A program made the translations under genes and the position numbers. DNA of 64,000 nucleotides, from assembly GCF_013359945.1 (NCBI RefSeq), contig NZ_JABWCS010000220.1:1-64000 (forward strand). Direction: 5' to 3'. The DNA is from Paenibacillus agri. Its GTDB lineage: Bacteria; Bacillota; Bacilli; Paenibacillales; Paenibacillaceae. Shown here one piece after another: positions 43,999 through 52,163 of this stretch (positions are counted from its first letter, which is position 1; every line of letters begins with the position of its first letter). The notes beneath the pieces are model-generated. The model saw only the letters and a list, made by a program, of their open reading frames with translations. It did no database searches and was not told the DNA's origin.

Positions 43999-44287
43999 CA
44001 TCCCTTATCGAGTGAAGTTGACCTTCTTGGCGCATTTGTCACCTTCGTAAGCTACGAGATGACCGTTACTGAGACGTTGGAGTCATTTTCCAGTTATGCT
44101 ATGTTGTTTGGTGTGCTCTATAATAGTGTGTTGTTCAATGCAATCTATATAAATTGAGGAAAGTCGCTCTCTGCTCCCGAATGAATACGGATTTTACGCC
44201 GAGCGAGTATGGGGGTGCGCAACACCCTCCCAAAGGTGGCACTGAAGATCAAGCTGAGTTATAACCAAAGCGGCGTATGGCAGGCTC
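43999..44287. other. Gene-free stretch before the AraC gene
   Basis: No credible coding region. It contains one G/C-rich hairpin (GGGGGTG with CACCCTCCC, near 44210-44230) and otherwise unremarkable sequence. Confidence 0.4.
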
Positions 44288-44288
44288 A

Positions 44289-44324
44289 AACAGCCCGTTT
44301 CCTTGTGCAGAAACGGGCTGTTAT
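44289..44324 (-). terminator. Strong hairpin between the AraC stop and the repeats
   Basis: AACAGCCCGTTTC pairs with GAAACGGGCTGTT over 13 bp, loop of about 8 nt. On the minus strand, after the AraC gene, the tail is TTTGAGCC, so it is a weak but plausible terminator. Confidence 0.55.
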
Positions 44325-44373
44325 TATGCCTAATGTTAACGCTGGGAGGAGCGCTTGGTTCCAGTGAAAATGA

Positions 44374-45258
44374 TTAGCGTGAGGAATTGTCTCCCCGTCT
44401 CGCTGTGGCGATGCGGTAAGCCGTCGGGGACTGGCCGCAAAAGCGCTTGAACTGGCGCGAGAAATACAGCGCATCCGTCAGGCCAACCGAAGACGCTACT
44501 TGTTCTACAGACAGCTCCGGGCGTTCCCGCAGCAGCTGCCTGGATTTATCAATACGCAGTTTCAACAGATAGGTCACCGGGGATAAGCCCGTCTCCTGCT
44601 TGAACACCCGGGACAGGTAGGCCCGGTTATAACCCAGGCTGTCGCACATTTGTTCAATAGAGACAGGATGGGCATACTGGGAGGACATATAGTGAATCAT
44701 CTGCTTCACGGTCCGCTGCACCTGTGAGCCCGTACCGGGCAGACGCGAGTGAGTGGATAAACGCTCTGCTGCTTCTCCTATAATGAGATACAAATAGCCT
44801 AGTGAGGTGAGATGCGCACTCTCCCGGTTAGCATTGAAGGCGCCCATCATCCCCGCTAGCGCATCGGGAATCACCCTGCCCTCGGCAGCGGCCAGCACTG
44901 GCGTGTCGGGACTGAACCCGGCCTGCTGTACCAGCCGGTCGGCCTCCGCTCCGGTAAAAGCTGCCCAGCGATAGCGCCAAGGCTGATTCGGATCGGAGAT
45001 ATAGCTAACCAACTGGGCAGGATGGATCAGGAAGCAGTCTCCTTCGCCCAGTTCGTACTTGTGTTGCTCCGTATGAAAGCTGCCCGACCCTGATTCAATG
45101 AAGTGGAGCAGATAATAATCGTAGATCTTGGGACCGGCCTGATGCAGCGGCAGTGTCTGGCTCTCGCCAGCGAACAGTACATGCAGTGTTTGGCTGTCGT
45201 AAGAGACGGGATTAGAGCCAACGGAATAGGTATATGAATGGGAACCGGATGAATCCAT
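44374..45258 (-). CDS. AraC-family regulator of the gal operon
   Basis: 294-aa soluble regulator. The N-terminal AraC-type cupin (YYLLHFIESGSGSFHTEQHKYELGEGDCFLIHP) would bind a sugar; the C-terminal two helix-turn-helix units are SIEQMCDSLGYNRAYLSRVFK and SVEQVASSVGLTDALYFSRQFK. The ATG at 45258 is preceded by AAAAGGGG at slightly long spacing; a TTG 12 nt earlier is too close to that site. The gene is divergent from galK, so it most likely controls galKET in response to galactose or an alpha-galactoside, like MsmR/RafR. Confidence 0.85.
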   Translation of the reverse strand: MDSSGSHSYTYSVGSNPVSYDSQTLHVLFAGESQTLPLHQAGPKIYDYYLLHFIESGSGSFHTEQHKYELGEGDCFLIHPAQLVSYISDPNQPWRYRWAAFTGAEADRLVQQAGFSPDTPVLAAAEGRVIPDALAGMMGAFNANRESAHLTSLGYLYLIIGEAAERLSTHSRLPGTGSQVQRTVKQMIHYMSSQYAHPVSIEQMCDSLGYNRAYLSRVFKQETGLSPVTYLLKLRIDKSRQLLRERPELSVEQVASSVGLTDALYFSRQFKRFCGQSPTAYRIATARRGDNSSR

Positions 45259-45380
45259 AAGGCAGGACAACCCCTTTTATCGGCTGCTCGGAAAAATGTT
45301 GGTCAGCAGGCTGTGTTTTTAGTATTGATTATATCCGGAAAAGTCACATATATCCATACATTACACACATGATTGCATTA

Positions 45381-45407
45381 TCAGACCAAGTCTGATTTTA
45401 TTATAAT
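45381..45407 (+). promoter_or_regulatory. galK promoter with overlapping operator
   Basis: TCAGAC-CAA-GTCTGA is a perfect 6-3-6 inverted repeat at 45381-45395, directly before TATAAT at 45402-45407. The -35 position holds no consensus hexamer, as expected for an activator-dependent promoter. The AraC regulator encoded divergently is the obvious candidate to bind here. Confidence 0.6.
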
Positions 45408-45472
45408 ATAAGCAGAAAGAAAGCATTACCAAATCCCGCGATCGCAAATAGTGAAAGGATGGAGTGGCATTT

Positions 45473-46651
45473 ATGAGCATACAACAACTTAGCCAGAAGT
45501 TTATCGAAAAATATGGGGAGAGCAGCAAGGAAGCAAGCGTGTTTTACGCGCCGGGCCGTGTCAACCTCATTGGTGAGCACCTGGATTACAACGGTGGATA
45601 TGTGCTTCCGGCAGCACTTGAATTCGGTACCACGCTGATCGTGCGTCCGCGCAGTGACAGCAAGGTCACTTTTGCATCGACTAACTTCCCTTACGAAGCA
45701 TCTATAGATTTCAGTGATATTGGCAAGTCCAAGACCGGTGAGTGGGTGGATTACCCGATCGGCGTAATGGTTGAATTGCAGAAGAAGAACCAACCGCTGA
45801 CGCAAGGCTACGACCTGCTGTTCCATGGGGATATCCCGAACGGAGCAGGCTTGTCTTCTTCCGCATCGCTTGAAGTAGTAACCGCCTATGCATTCCTGAC
45901 ACTTGAAGGCGGCGATACCGACACTGTTGAGATTGCCCTGCTCTCCCAGCGTGCCGAGAACCAATATGTTGGCGTGAACTCCGGAATCATGGACCAGTTC
46001 GCCGTTGCTAACGGCAAGCGCGATCATGCCATTTTGCTCATGTGCGATACGCTTGAATACAACCTGGTGCCTTTCGTGACCGGTTCCTATAAACTGATCA
46101 TCGGTAATACGAATAAACGCAGAGGCTTGGTGGATTCCAAGTACAATGAGCGTCGTCAGCAATGTGATGAAGCCCTGTCCATTCTGCAAAAAGAAGTTCC
46201 GTCCCTGTCCTATCTGGCCCAGCTCACACGTGAGCAGTTCGAGGCTCACCAGGACAAGATTGCTGACGAGACGGTAAGACGCCGCGCTCGCCATGTGGTG
46301 GAAGAGAACCAGCGCGTGCTTGATTCGGTAGAAGTGCTGAAGAACAACGACCTGAAGCAGTTCGGCCAGTACATGAATGATTCCCATGCTTCCCTTCGCG
46401 ATCTGTACGAAGTAAGTTGTACGGAGCTGGATATCATGGTGGAAGAAGCACAGCGCATTCCAGGTACGCTTGGCGCGCGCATGACGGGTGCGGGTTTTGG
46501 TGGCTGTACGGTATCCCTGGTGCATGAAGATGATGTGGAACGCTTTATTAGTGAAGTAGGCGCGGCTTACAAGGAAAGATCCGGTCTGACTGGCGAGTTC
46601 TATGTATGCGGCATCGGCAATGGCGTAGAAGAACTGAAGGGGGAGAAGTAA
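45473..46651 (+). CDS. Galactokinase GalK
   Basis: 392-aa GHMP kinase that phosphorylates galactose at C1. The signature RVNLIGEHLDYNGGYVLP is near residues 27-46, the ATP-binding PNGAGLSSSASLE in the middle, and GARMTGAGFGGCTVSL near the end. ATG at 45473 has GGAG 8 nt upstream; a GTG three codons earlier sits on top of that site. First gene of galK-galE-galT; only 2 nt separate its stop from galE. Confidence 0.97.
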   Translation: MSIQQLSQKFIEKYGESSKEASVFYAPGRVNLIGEHLDYNGGYVLPAALEFGTTLIVRPRSDSKVTFASTNFPYEASIDFSDIGKSKTGEWVDYPIGVMVELQKKNQPLTQGYDLLFHGDIPNGAGLSSSASLEVVTAYAFLTLEGGDTDTVEIALLSQRAENQYVGVNSGIMDQFAVANGKRDHAILLMCDTLEYNLVPFVTGSYKLIIGNTNKRRGLVDSKYNERRQQCDEALSILQKEVPSLSYLAQLTREQFEAHQDKIADETVRRRARHVVEENQRVLDSVEVLKNNDLKQFGQYMNDSHASLRDLYEVSCTELDIMVEEAQRIPGTLGARMTGAGFGGCTVSLVHEDDVERFISEVGAAYKERSGLTGEFYVCGIGNGVEELKGEK

Positions 46652-46653
46652 AC

Positions 46654-47640
46654 ATGGCGATTCTGGTAACGGGCGGAGCCGGATATATCGGTTCCCACAC
46701 AGTAGCTGAGCTTCTGGAACGCGGCGAAGAAGTTGTAGTCATCGACAATTTGCTGACAGGACATCGCGAGGCATTGCTGGGCGGAAAATTGTACGAAGGC
46801 GATCTGCGCGACAAGGAACTATTGGCCAAGCTGTTCTCCGAGAACAACATTGAGGCGGTCATTCACTTTGCGGCCAGTTCCCTGGTGGGCGAAAGCATGA
46901 AGGACCCGGTTAAATATTATGACAACAACGTCTATGGCACCCAATGTCTGCTGGAAGCTATGCAGAAGGCAGGCGTGGACAAAATCGTCTTTTCCTCCAC
47001 GGCCGCAACCTACGGCGAACCGGAAAAGGTGCCGATTGAAGAGACTGACCGCACCGAGCCTGCGAATGTCTACGGTGAGACCAAGCTGACCATGGAGCGC
47101 ATGATGTCCTGGTTCGATAAAGTGCTCGGCATCAAATATGTGGCTTTGCGTTACTTCAACGCCGCAGGTGCACATGCCAGCGGCAAGATCGGGGAAGACC
47201 ACCGTCCAGAGAGCCATCTGATTCCGCTGGTACTGCAAACTGCGTTGAAGCAGCGTGAGAGCATTGCCGTATTCGGTGACGACTATCCGACGGAAGACGG
47301 GACCTGTGTACGCGACTACATTCATGTCAGCGATCTGGCTGACGCCCATGTTCGTGCAGTGAGTTATCTGCGCAGCGGAAACGACAGCAACGTATTCAAC
47401 CTTGGCAACGGCCTGGGCTTCTCCGTGAAGCAAGTCATTGAAACAGCTAAAAAAGTGACCGGCTTAGAAATTCCTGTAGTCATTCAGGAACGCCGTGCTG
47501 GCGATCCGGCTGTACTTGTAGCTTCATCCGCGAAGGCTCGCTCTGTACTAGGTTGGAATCCGCAGCATGCGGATCTGGAGAACATCATCCAAAGCGCATG
47601 GAACTGGCATTCGGCTAATCCGCAAGGGTACGGGGAATAA
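46654..47640 (+). CDS. UDP-glucose 4-epimerase GalE
   Basis: 328-aa short-chain dehydrogenase that interconverts UDP-galactose and UDP-glucose. The NAD motif is VTGGAGYIGSHTVAEL at the N terminus; the catalytic Ser/Thr and YxxxK appear in FSSTAATYGEP and YGETKLTMERM. GGGGAGA precedes the ATG. Middle gene of the gal operon. Confidence 0.97.
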   Translation: MAILVTGGAGYIGSHTVAELLERGEEVVVIDNLLTGHREALLGGKLYEGDLRDKELLAKLFSENNIEAVIHFAASSLVGESMKDPVKYYDNNVYGTQCLLEAMQKAGVDKIVFSSTAATYGEPEKVPIEETDRTEPANVYGETKLTMERMMSWFDKVLGIKYVALRYFNAAGAHASGKIGEDHRPESHLIPLVLQTALKQRESIAVFGDDYPTEDGTCVRDYIHVSDLADAHVRAVSYLRSGNDSNVFNLGNGLGFSVKQVIETAKKVTGLEIPVVIQERRAGDPAVLVASSAKARSVLGWNPQHADLENIIQSAWNWHSANPQGYGE

Positions 47641-47717
47641 GGGACGACTCCCATTCCCATGAACCGCAGCCTGTTTAAGACTGCGTTCACACACACCCTT
47701 TATGAAGGAGAATTGAA

Positions 47718-49298
47718 ATGGACAACGAGAAGATAACGGCTGCTTCCGGGCAAGAGGCACTGCATGCTATAGAGCAGTTGGTTCTGTTTGCTCTGCGGCA
47801 AGACCTCATCAAGCCTGCGGATATTGATTATAGTCGCAACCTGCTGCTGGACCAGTTTGGGTTCACTGAGCCCTTTGCCGGAGAAGTGGATCAGGCGGTG
47901 CTGGAAGGCCCGCAAGGTCCTCTGGACCAATTGATTGATTACGGCTTCGAAATCGGTCTGTTCCCGGAGAACAGCGATACTTACCGGGATCTGTTGGATG
48001 CCAAGATTATGGGCCAGCTAATGGCCCGTCCTTCGGAAGTGAACGAGGAGTTCAATCGTTTGAGACAGGAACAGGGCGTTGAGGCTGCAACGGATCGTTT
48101 CTATAAGCTGAGCATTGATTCCAATTATATCCGTATGGACCGCATCTCCAAGAACGTCTACTGGCTGCAGGAGTCGTCTTATGGGGACATCGAGATGACG
48201 ATCAACCTCTCCAAGCCTGAGAAGAGTCCAAAGGAAATCGCGATGGCCCGGCTGCTTCCGCCGCCAGTCTATCCGAAATGCCTGCTCTGCCGTGAGAATG
48301 TCGGTTATGCCGGCCGGGTCAACCACCCGCCACGCCAGAATCTGCGCGTTATTCCGTTGGAACTCAATAAGGAGAAATGGTTGTTCCAGTACTCTCCTTA
48401 TGTTTATTACAATGAGCACTGCATTGTGTTCCATCATGACCATGTGCCGATGAAATTGACCAAGGATACGCTGAAGCGCCTGCTTGGCTTCGTGGAATCT
48501 TTCCCGCATTACTTTATCGGTTCCAATGCCGATCTGCCGATCGTCGGCGGTTCGATCCTGACGCATGACCACTTCCAGGGCGGACGTCATACGTTCCCGA
48601 TCCAGAAGGCACCGAAGGAAGATACCTTCAGCCATCCGGATTATCCGGGCGTGAGCATCAGCATTGTGAAGTGGCCGATGTCTGTACTGCGCATGAACAG
48701 CCAGGACCCGGCCGTGCTGCTGGAATGCGGCAATGCCATCTATGAGGCTTGGAAAGCTTACAGTGACCCTGAAGCCGAAGTTTTCGCTTTCAGCGAAGTG
48801 GATGGCGAGCAGCAGCCTCATAATACGGTCACGCCGATTGTGCGTCGCGGTGAAGACGGAAGCTTCGAGATGGATCTGGTGCTGCGCAACAACCGGACCA
48901 GCGAGCAGTATCCTGAGGGGATTTTCCACCCGCACCGGGAGATGCACCATATCAAGAAAGAGAATATTGGCTTGATCGAAGTCATGGGTCTGGCGATTCT
49001 GCCTGGCCGCCTGAAGGAAGAGCTGGATGCTATCGCTGGCATTCTTGCCGGGGATACGGCTTCTCGTGAGGCGTTAAAAGGTAATGCTGATCATCCACTG
49101 GCGCTGCATGCAGCCTGGGTGGAGGAACTGGCCGAACGTTTCGGCACTTCCCTGGAACGGGAAGCTGCTGTGAAGACGGTACAGAACGAAGTCGGTATCA
49201 AATTCACACAGATTCTTGAGCATGCCGGTGTCTACAAGCGCACTCCGGAAGGGCAAGCGGCTTTCCGCCGGTTTGTCGGCAGCTTTGGAGCACAGTAA
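47718..49298 (+). CDS. Galactose-1-phosphate uridylyltransferase GalT (type 2)
   Basis: 526-aa enzyme exchanging UMP between UDP-glucose and galactose-1-phosphate. It belongs to the large Firmicute GalT type (about 500 aa), not the 350-aa Escherichia type. Conserved parts are LLCRENVGYAGRVNHPPRQNLR, FHHDHVPMKLTKDTLKRLL, GGSILTHDHFQGGRHTFP and HREMHHIKKENIGLIEVMG. GAAGGAG precedes the ATG. It completes the Leloir pathway and is followed by a terminator. Confidence 0.97.
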   Translation: MDNEKITAASGQEALHAIEQLVLFALRQDLIKPADIDYSRNLLLDQFGFTEPFAGEVDQAVLEGPQGPLDQLIDYGFEIGLFPENSDTYRDLLDAKIMGQLMARPSEVNEEFNRLRQEQGVEAATDRFYKLSIDSNYIRMDRISKNVYWLQESSYGDIEMTINLSKPEKSPKEIAMARLLPPPVYPKCLLCRENVGYAGRVNHPPRQNLRVIPLELNKEKWLFQYSPYVYYNEHCIVFHHDHVPMKLTKDTLKRLLGFVESFPHYFIGSNADLPIVGGSILTHDHFQGGRHTFPIQKAPKEDTFSHPDYPGVSISIVKWPMSVLRMNSQDPAVLLECGNAIYEAWKAYSDPEAEVFAFSEVDGEQQPHNTVTPIVRRGEDGSFEMDLVLRNNRTSEQYPEGIFHPHREMHHIKKENIGLIEVMGLAILPGRLKEELDAIAGILAGDTASREALKGNADHPLALHAAWVEELAERFGTSLEREAAVKTVQNEVGIKFTQILEHAGVYKRTPEGQAAFRRFVGSFGAQ

Positions 49299-49319
49299 TC
49301 TATTCTACAATCTTGCAGG

Positions 49320-49363
49320 CAGGGATGCTTGGAGTCGTGAACTCCTCAGCATCCCTGTTTTTT
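49320..49363 (+). terminator. Terminator after galT
   Basis: CAGGGATGCT pairs with AGCATCCCTG, with an inner GGAGT/ACTCC stem, followed by six T. Confidence 0.92.
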
Positions 49364-49459
49364 ATGTATTTCACAAGGATCATCTCCCCACAACAAGGGG
49401 AATTCCTACTGTAGAGACGATGCTACTGTTTGTATATCTGGTTATTTTTCGTCACCGAT

Positions 49460-49488
49460 TTGAAAGGAGACAGACAGAAGTCTATAAT
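49460..49488 (+). promoter_or_regulatory. Sigma-A promoter of the alcohol dehydrogenase gene
   Basis: TTGAAA, 17-nt spacer, TATAAT, about 40 nt before the ATG at 49533. Confidence 0.8.
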
Positions 49489-49532
49489 AGTGGGTGCATT
49501 ACCAATTCAAGAAATTACGGAGGCCTGTACAC

Positions 49533-50696
49533 ATGCGGAATTTTGAATTCTACAACCCGACGAAGCTGATCTTTGGCCGGGATACCTTGGAAGCATTGCG
49601 TAATGAAGTTCCCAAGTACGGAAAGAACGTACTGTTGATGTATGGAGGCGGCAGCATTAAGCGCAGCGGCCTTTACGATAAAGTTATTGCTCATCTCAAG
49701 GAACTGGATGTGCAGATTACTGAACTTAGCGGCGTGGAGCCGAATCCTCGTCTTTCCACAGTACATAAAGGGGTGGAGCTCTGTCATCAACACAACATTG
49801 ATCTCATCCTGGCCGTAGGTGGGGGAAGTGTAATCGACTGTGCGAAGGCCGTTGCAGTGGGTGCCAAGTATGACGGCGATATGTGGGACTTCTTGGAACG
49901 CAAGGCGGTACCACAAGCTGCTCTGCCGCTGGGTACGGTTCTGACAATCGCTGCCACTGGTTCGGAGATGAACGGTGGTTCTGTTATTACGAACGAAGTT
50001 ACGCAAGAGAAATTGGCTTGGGGCAGCATTCATGCTTATCCGGCGTTCTCCATTCTTGATCCCGTGCATACTTTTACCCTGCCTCGTGATCAGACTGTTT
50101 ATGGCATGGTAGACATCATGTCCCACGTATTGGAGCATTATTTCCACACAGACGGTAACACGCTCGCGCAGGATGGATTCTGTGAGGGTCTGCTCCGTAC
50201 TGTGATTGAAACCGGACCTAAGCTGGTGGAAGACCTTGAGAACTATGAGCTTCGTGAGACCATCCTCTACTGTGGCACTATGGCGCTGAACGGAATGGTT
50301 AGCATGGGATTTGCCGGCGACTGGGCCACACACAATATTGAGCATGCAGTCTCCGCAGTATACGACATTCCACACGGCGGCGGACTAGCGATCTTGTTCC
50401 CGCAATGGATGAAATATAACTTGTCCAGCAATCCGGCCCGTTTCCGCAAGCTGGCGGTTAATGCTTTTGGCGTGAACCCTGAAGGCAAGACTGACGAAGA
50501 GATTGGACTTGAGGGCATTGAAGCGCTGCGCCGGTTCTGGGATTCCATCGGGGCACCGAAAACATTGGCCGATTACGAAATCGACGACAGCCAAATTGGC
50601 GTGATGGCGGACAAGGCGATGCGCTTTGGGCCTTTCGGCAACTTCCGCAAGCTGAACCGTGAGGATGTTGTAGAGATTTATACAATGTCGCTTTAA
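49533..50696 (+). CDS. Iron-containing alcohol dehydrogenase (YugJ/BdhA-like)
   Basis: 387-aa NAD(P)H-dependent dehydrogenase of the group III family, similar to butanol dehydrogenases. NAD-binding AVGGGSVIDCAKAVAVGA, and metal ligands in YGMVDIMSHVLEHYF (Asp and His) and THNIEHAVSAVYDIPHGGGLA (two His) are intact. ACGGAGG lies upstream of the ATG. It has its own promoter and terminator. It probably disposes of reducing power during fermentation by reducing aldehydes; the physiological substrate is not determinable. Confidence 0.93.
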   Translation: MRNFEFYNPTKLIFGRDTLEALRNEVPKYGKNVLLMYGGGSIKRSGLYDKVIAHLKELDVQITELSGVEPNPRLSTVHKGVELCHQHNIDLILAVGGGSVIDCAKAVAVGAKYDGDMWDFLERKAVPQAALPLGTVLTIAATGSEMNGGSVITNEVTQEKLAWGSIHAYPAFSILDPVHTFTLPRDQTVYGMVDIMSHVLEHYFHTDGNTLAQDGFCEGLLRTVIETGPKLVEDLENYELRETILYCGTMALNGMVSMGFAGDWATHNIEHAVSAVYDIPHGGGLAILFPQWMKYNLSSNPARFRKLAVNAFGVNPEGKTDEEIGLEGIEALRRFWDSIGAPKTLADYEIDDSQIGVMADKAMRFGPFGNFRKLNREDVVEIYTMSL

Positions 50697-50722
50697 CGAC
50701 AAGCGTCATAATATAATATTAG

Positions 50723-50758
50723 CAGCCTGGGCTTGTTAAGAGTCTGGGCTGTTTTTTT
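50723..50758 (+). terminator. Terminator after the alcohol dehydrogenase gene
   Basis: CAGCC/GGCTG closing stem with further inner pairing, then seven T. It lies between convergent genes. Confidence 0.75.
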
Positions 50759-50792
50759 ATGCCAGGGACGTTCATTTTAACAAAAAATTAAA

Positions 50793-51398
50793 CTAGAACT
50801 GAATATCGTACTCCATGTGTTTAGCGGTGTTTTGAGCCACATCTGTGCCCAGCAGTCGCTGAACGACGTGAAAGGCCATATGAATACCAGCAGATATACC
50901 TGCTGAAGTGACGATCTTTCCAGCGTCCACAAACTTCGTATTCTCTTCGACCCTAACAGATGGATAAGTCTCTCTCATTCGTTCGATGCTAGCCCAGTGG
51001 GTGGTGGCGGCTTTGTCCTCTAAAATGCCTGCTTCCGCTAACAAGAAAGACCCTGTACAGACCGAAGTCATGAGCTCTACCTCCGGGAACTTTTCCTGTA
51101 TCCAGGAAATCACGTTCGGGTTATGCACTTCCCTACGAGTACCCATCCCTCCAGGAATGACGAGAATGTCGTATGAGGGCGCGCTTGAAAAGCTGTAATC
51201 GGTGGTGACCTTTAACCCATTACGGGCAGTGACCATTCCCCCCTGCTCAGAGACAGTCGTAACAGAGAAGGGCGCGAAAGCTTCGGGTGTAGAACGCTGG
51301 GTAACGGTTACGGCGAACACTTCGAAGGGTCCGGCGAAATCAAGCACCTCAACATCATCAAACAGGAAAATTCCTACTGTACGTACTTTCACGTTCAT
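50793..51398 (-). CDS. DJ-1/PfpI family protein
   Basis: About 201 aa. TVGIFLFDDVEVLDFAGPFEVF opens the glutamine amidotransferase-like fold, and LMTSVCTGSFLLAEAGILEDKAATTHW carries the nucleophilic cysteine at the elbow; this resembles the sensor domain of GlxA-type regulators and isonitrile hydratases, but no helix-turn-helix follows. The first ATG directly abuts GAGGTG; the GTG two codons later (51392) has better spacing and may be the true start. Role unknown: candidates are a stress-related hydrolase or glyoxalase-like enzyme. Confidence 0.82.
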   Translation of the reverse strand: MNVKVRTVGIFLFDDVEVLDFAGPFEVFAVTVTQRSTPEAFAPFSVTTVSEQGGMVTARNGLKVTTDYSFSSAPSYDILVIPGGMGTRREVHNPNVISWIQEKFPEVELMTSVCTGSFLLAEAGILEDKAATTHWASIERMRETYPSVRVEENTKFVDAGKIVTSAGISAGIHMAFHVVQRLLGTDVAQNTAKHMEYDIQF

Positions 51399-51555
51399 CA
51401 CCTCTTCATGGATTTTTGCCACTTTAAAATTAGGTTTGAGCATATTGTAATATAATAATAATTGTGCGCCTATCGCTCTTAAGGGTTATGTTTGCAAGTG
51501 GAACCGGCATTACAAGCGTATTCAAAGGGATTCCTAGAAAAAAATCCAAAGTTTG

Positions 51556-51584
51556 TGAAACCAAGGACGAACTTTTCACGTTTA
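51556..51584 (+). promoter_or_regulatory. Sigma-W type (ECF) promoter of the nfeD-floT operon
   Basis: TGAAAC, 17-nt spacer, CGTTTA. This matches the SigW pattern (TGAAAC-N16/17-CGTA) and the orthologous Bacillus yuaF-floT operon is SigW controlled. Confidence 0.75.
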
Positions 51585-51626
51585 ATATAGTATGACAGTC
51601 CGGAACAAAGACGGGAGGAGAAAACT

Positions 51627-52163
51627 ATGCAAACGCTGTATTTGGGCTGCTTGGCGCTAGGCGTCATTTTTGCCATAGTCAGCGTGTTGGTGGGAGATCT
51701 GATCGGAAGTGCACTGGATGGAATTTTCGATATTGTGTCCTTTGATTTTCTTAATCCCACCGTCCTGGCAGGGGCAGTGACCGTATTCGGCGGCGCTGGT
51801 ATTCTGCTAACCCGCTACAGCACACTTGATGACGGGCCGATTGTCGCTTTATCCCTGCTGACTGCTGCATTCATGGGGGTGCTCTTGTTCCTGGGGTTCG
51901 TGAAACCAATGGATAAGAGCCAGACCTCAAATGGATTCTCTATGCAGGACCTGCCTGGAATGATCGGGGAGATTACGATTCCCATCCCGGCAGAGGGCTA
52001 TGGAGAGATCATGGTGAAATTCGGAGCTGGCAACAGTTTGCATACGGCGTCCAGCTTTGACCATCGGCCCTTATTGGCCGGAACCAAGGTTGTTGTGATC
52101 GATGTCAACGATGGTGTAGCACTGGTGTCAGAATTTGAAGAGAGAAGAGGAGTGGATATTTAA
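51627..52163 (+). CDS. NfeD-like membrane protein (YuaF)
   Basis: 178-aa protein with three to four N-terminal membrane helices (to about residue 92) and a C-terminal OB-fold domain (MIGEITIPIPAEGYGEIMVKF, GTKVVVIDVNDGVALVSEF). NfeD proteins pair with flotillin or stomatin-type proteins in membrane microdomains. GGGAGGAG precedes the ATG. Its stop overlaps the floT start (TAATG). Confidence 0.92.
   Translation: MQTLYLGCLALGVIFAIVSVLVGDLIGSALDGIFDIVSFDFLNPTVLAGAVTVFGGAGILLTRYSTLDDGPIVALSLLTAAFMGVLLFLGFVKPMDKSQTSNGFSMQDLPGMIGEITIPIPAEGYGEIMVKFGAGNSLHTASSFDHRPLLAGTKVVVIDVNDGVALVSEFEERRGVDI

Noticed and set aside
45401..46525. 374-aa minus-strand frame opposite galK
   Set aside because: Antisense shadow of a highly conserved gene; His-rich composition comes from the opposite codons.
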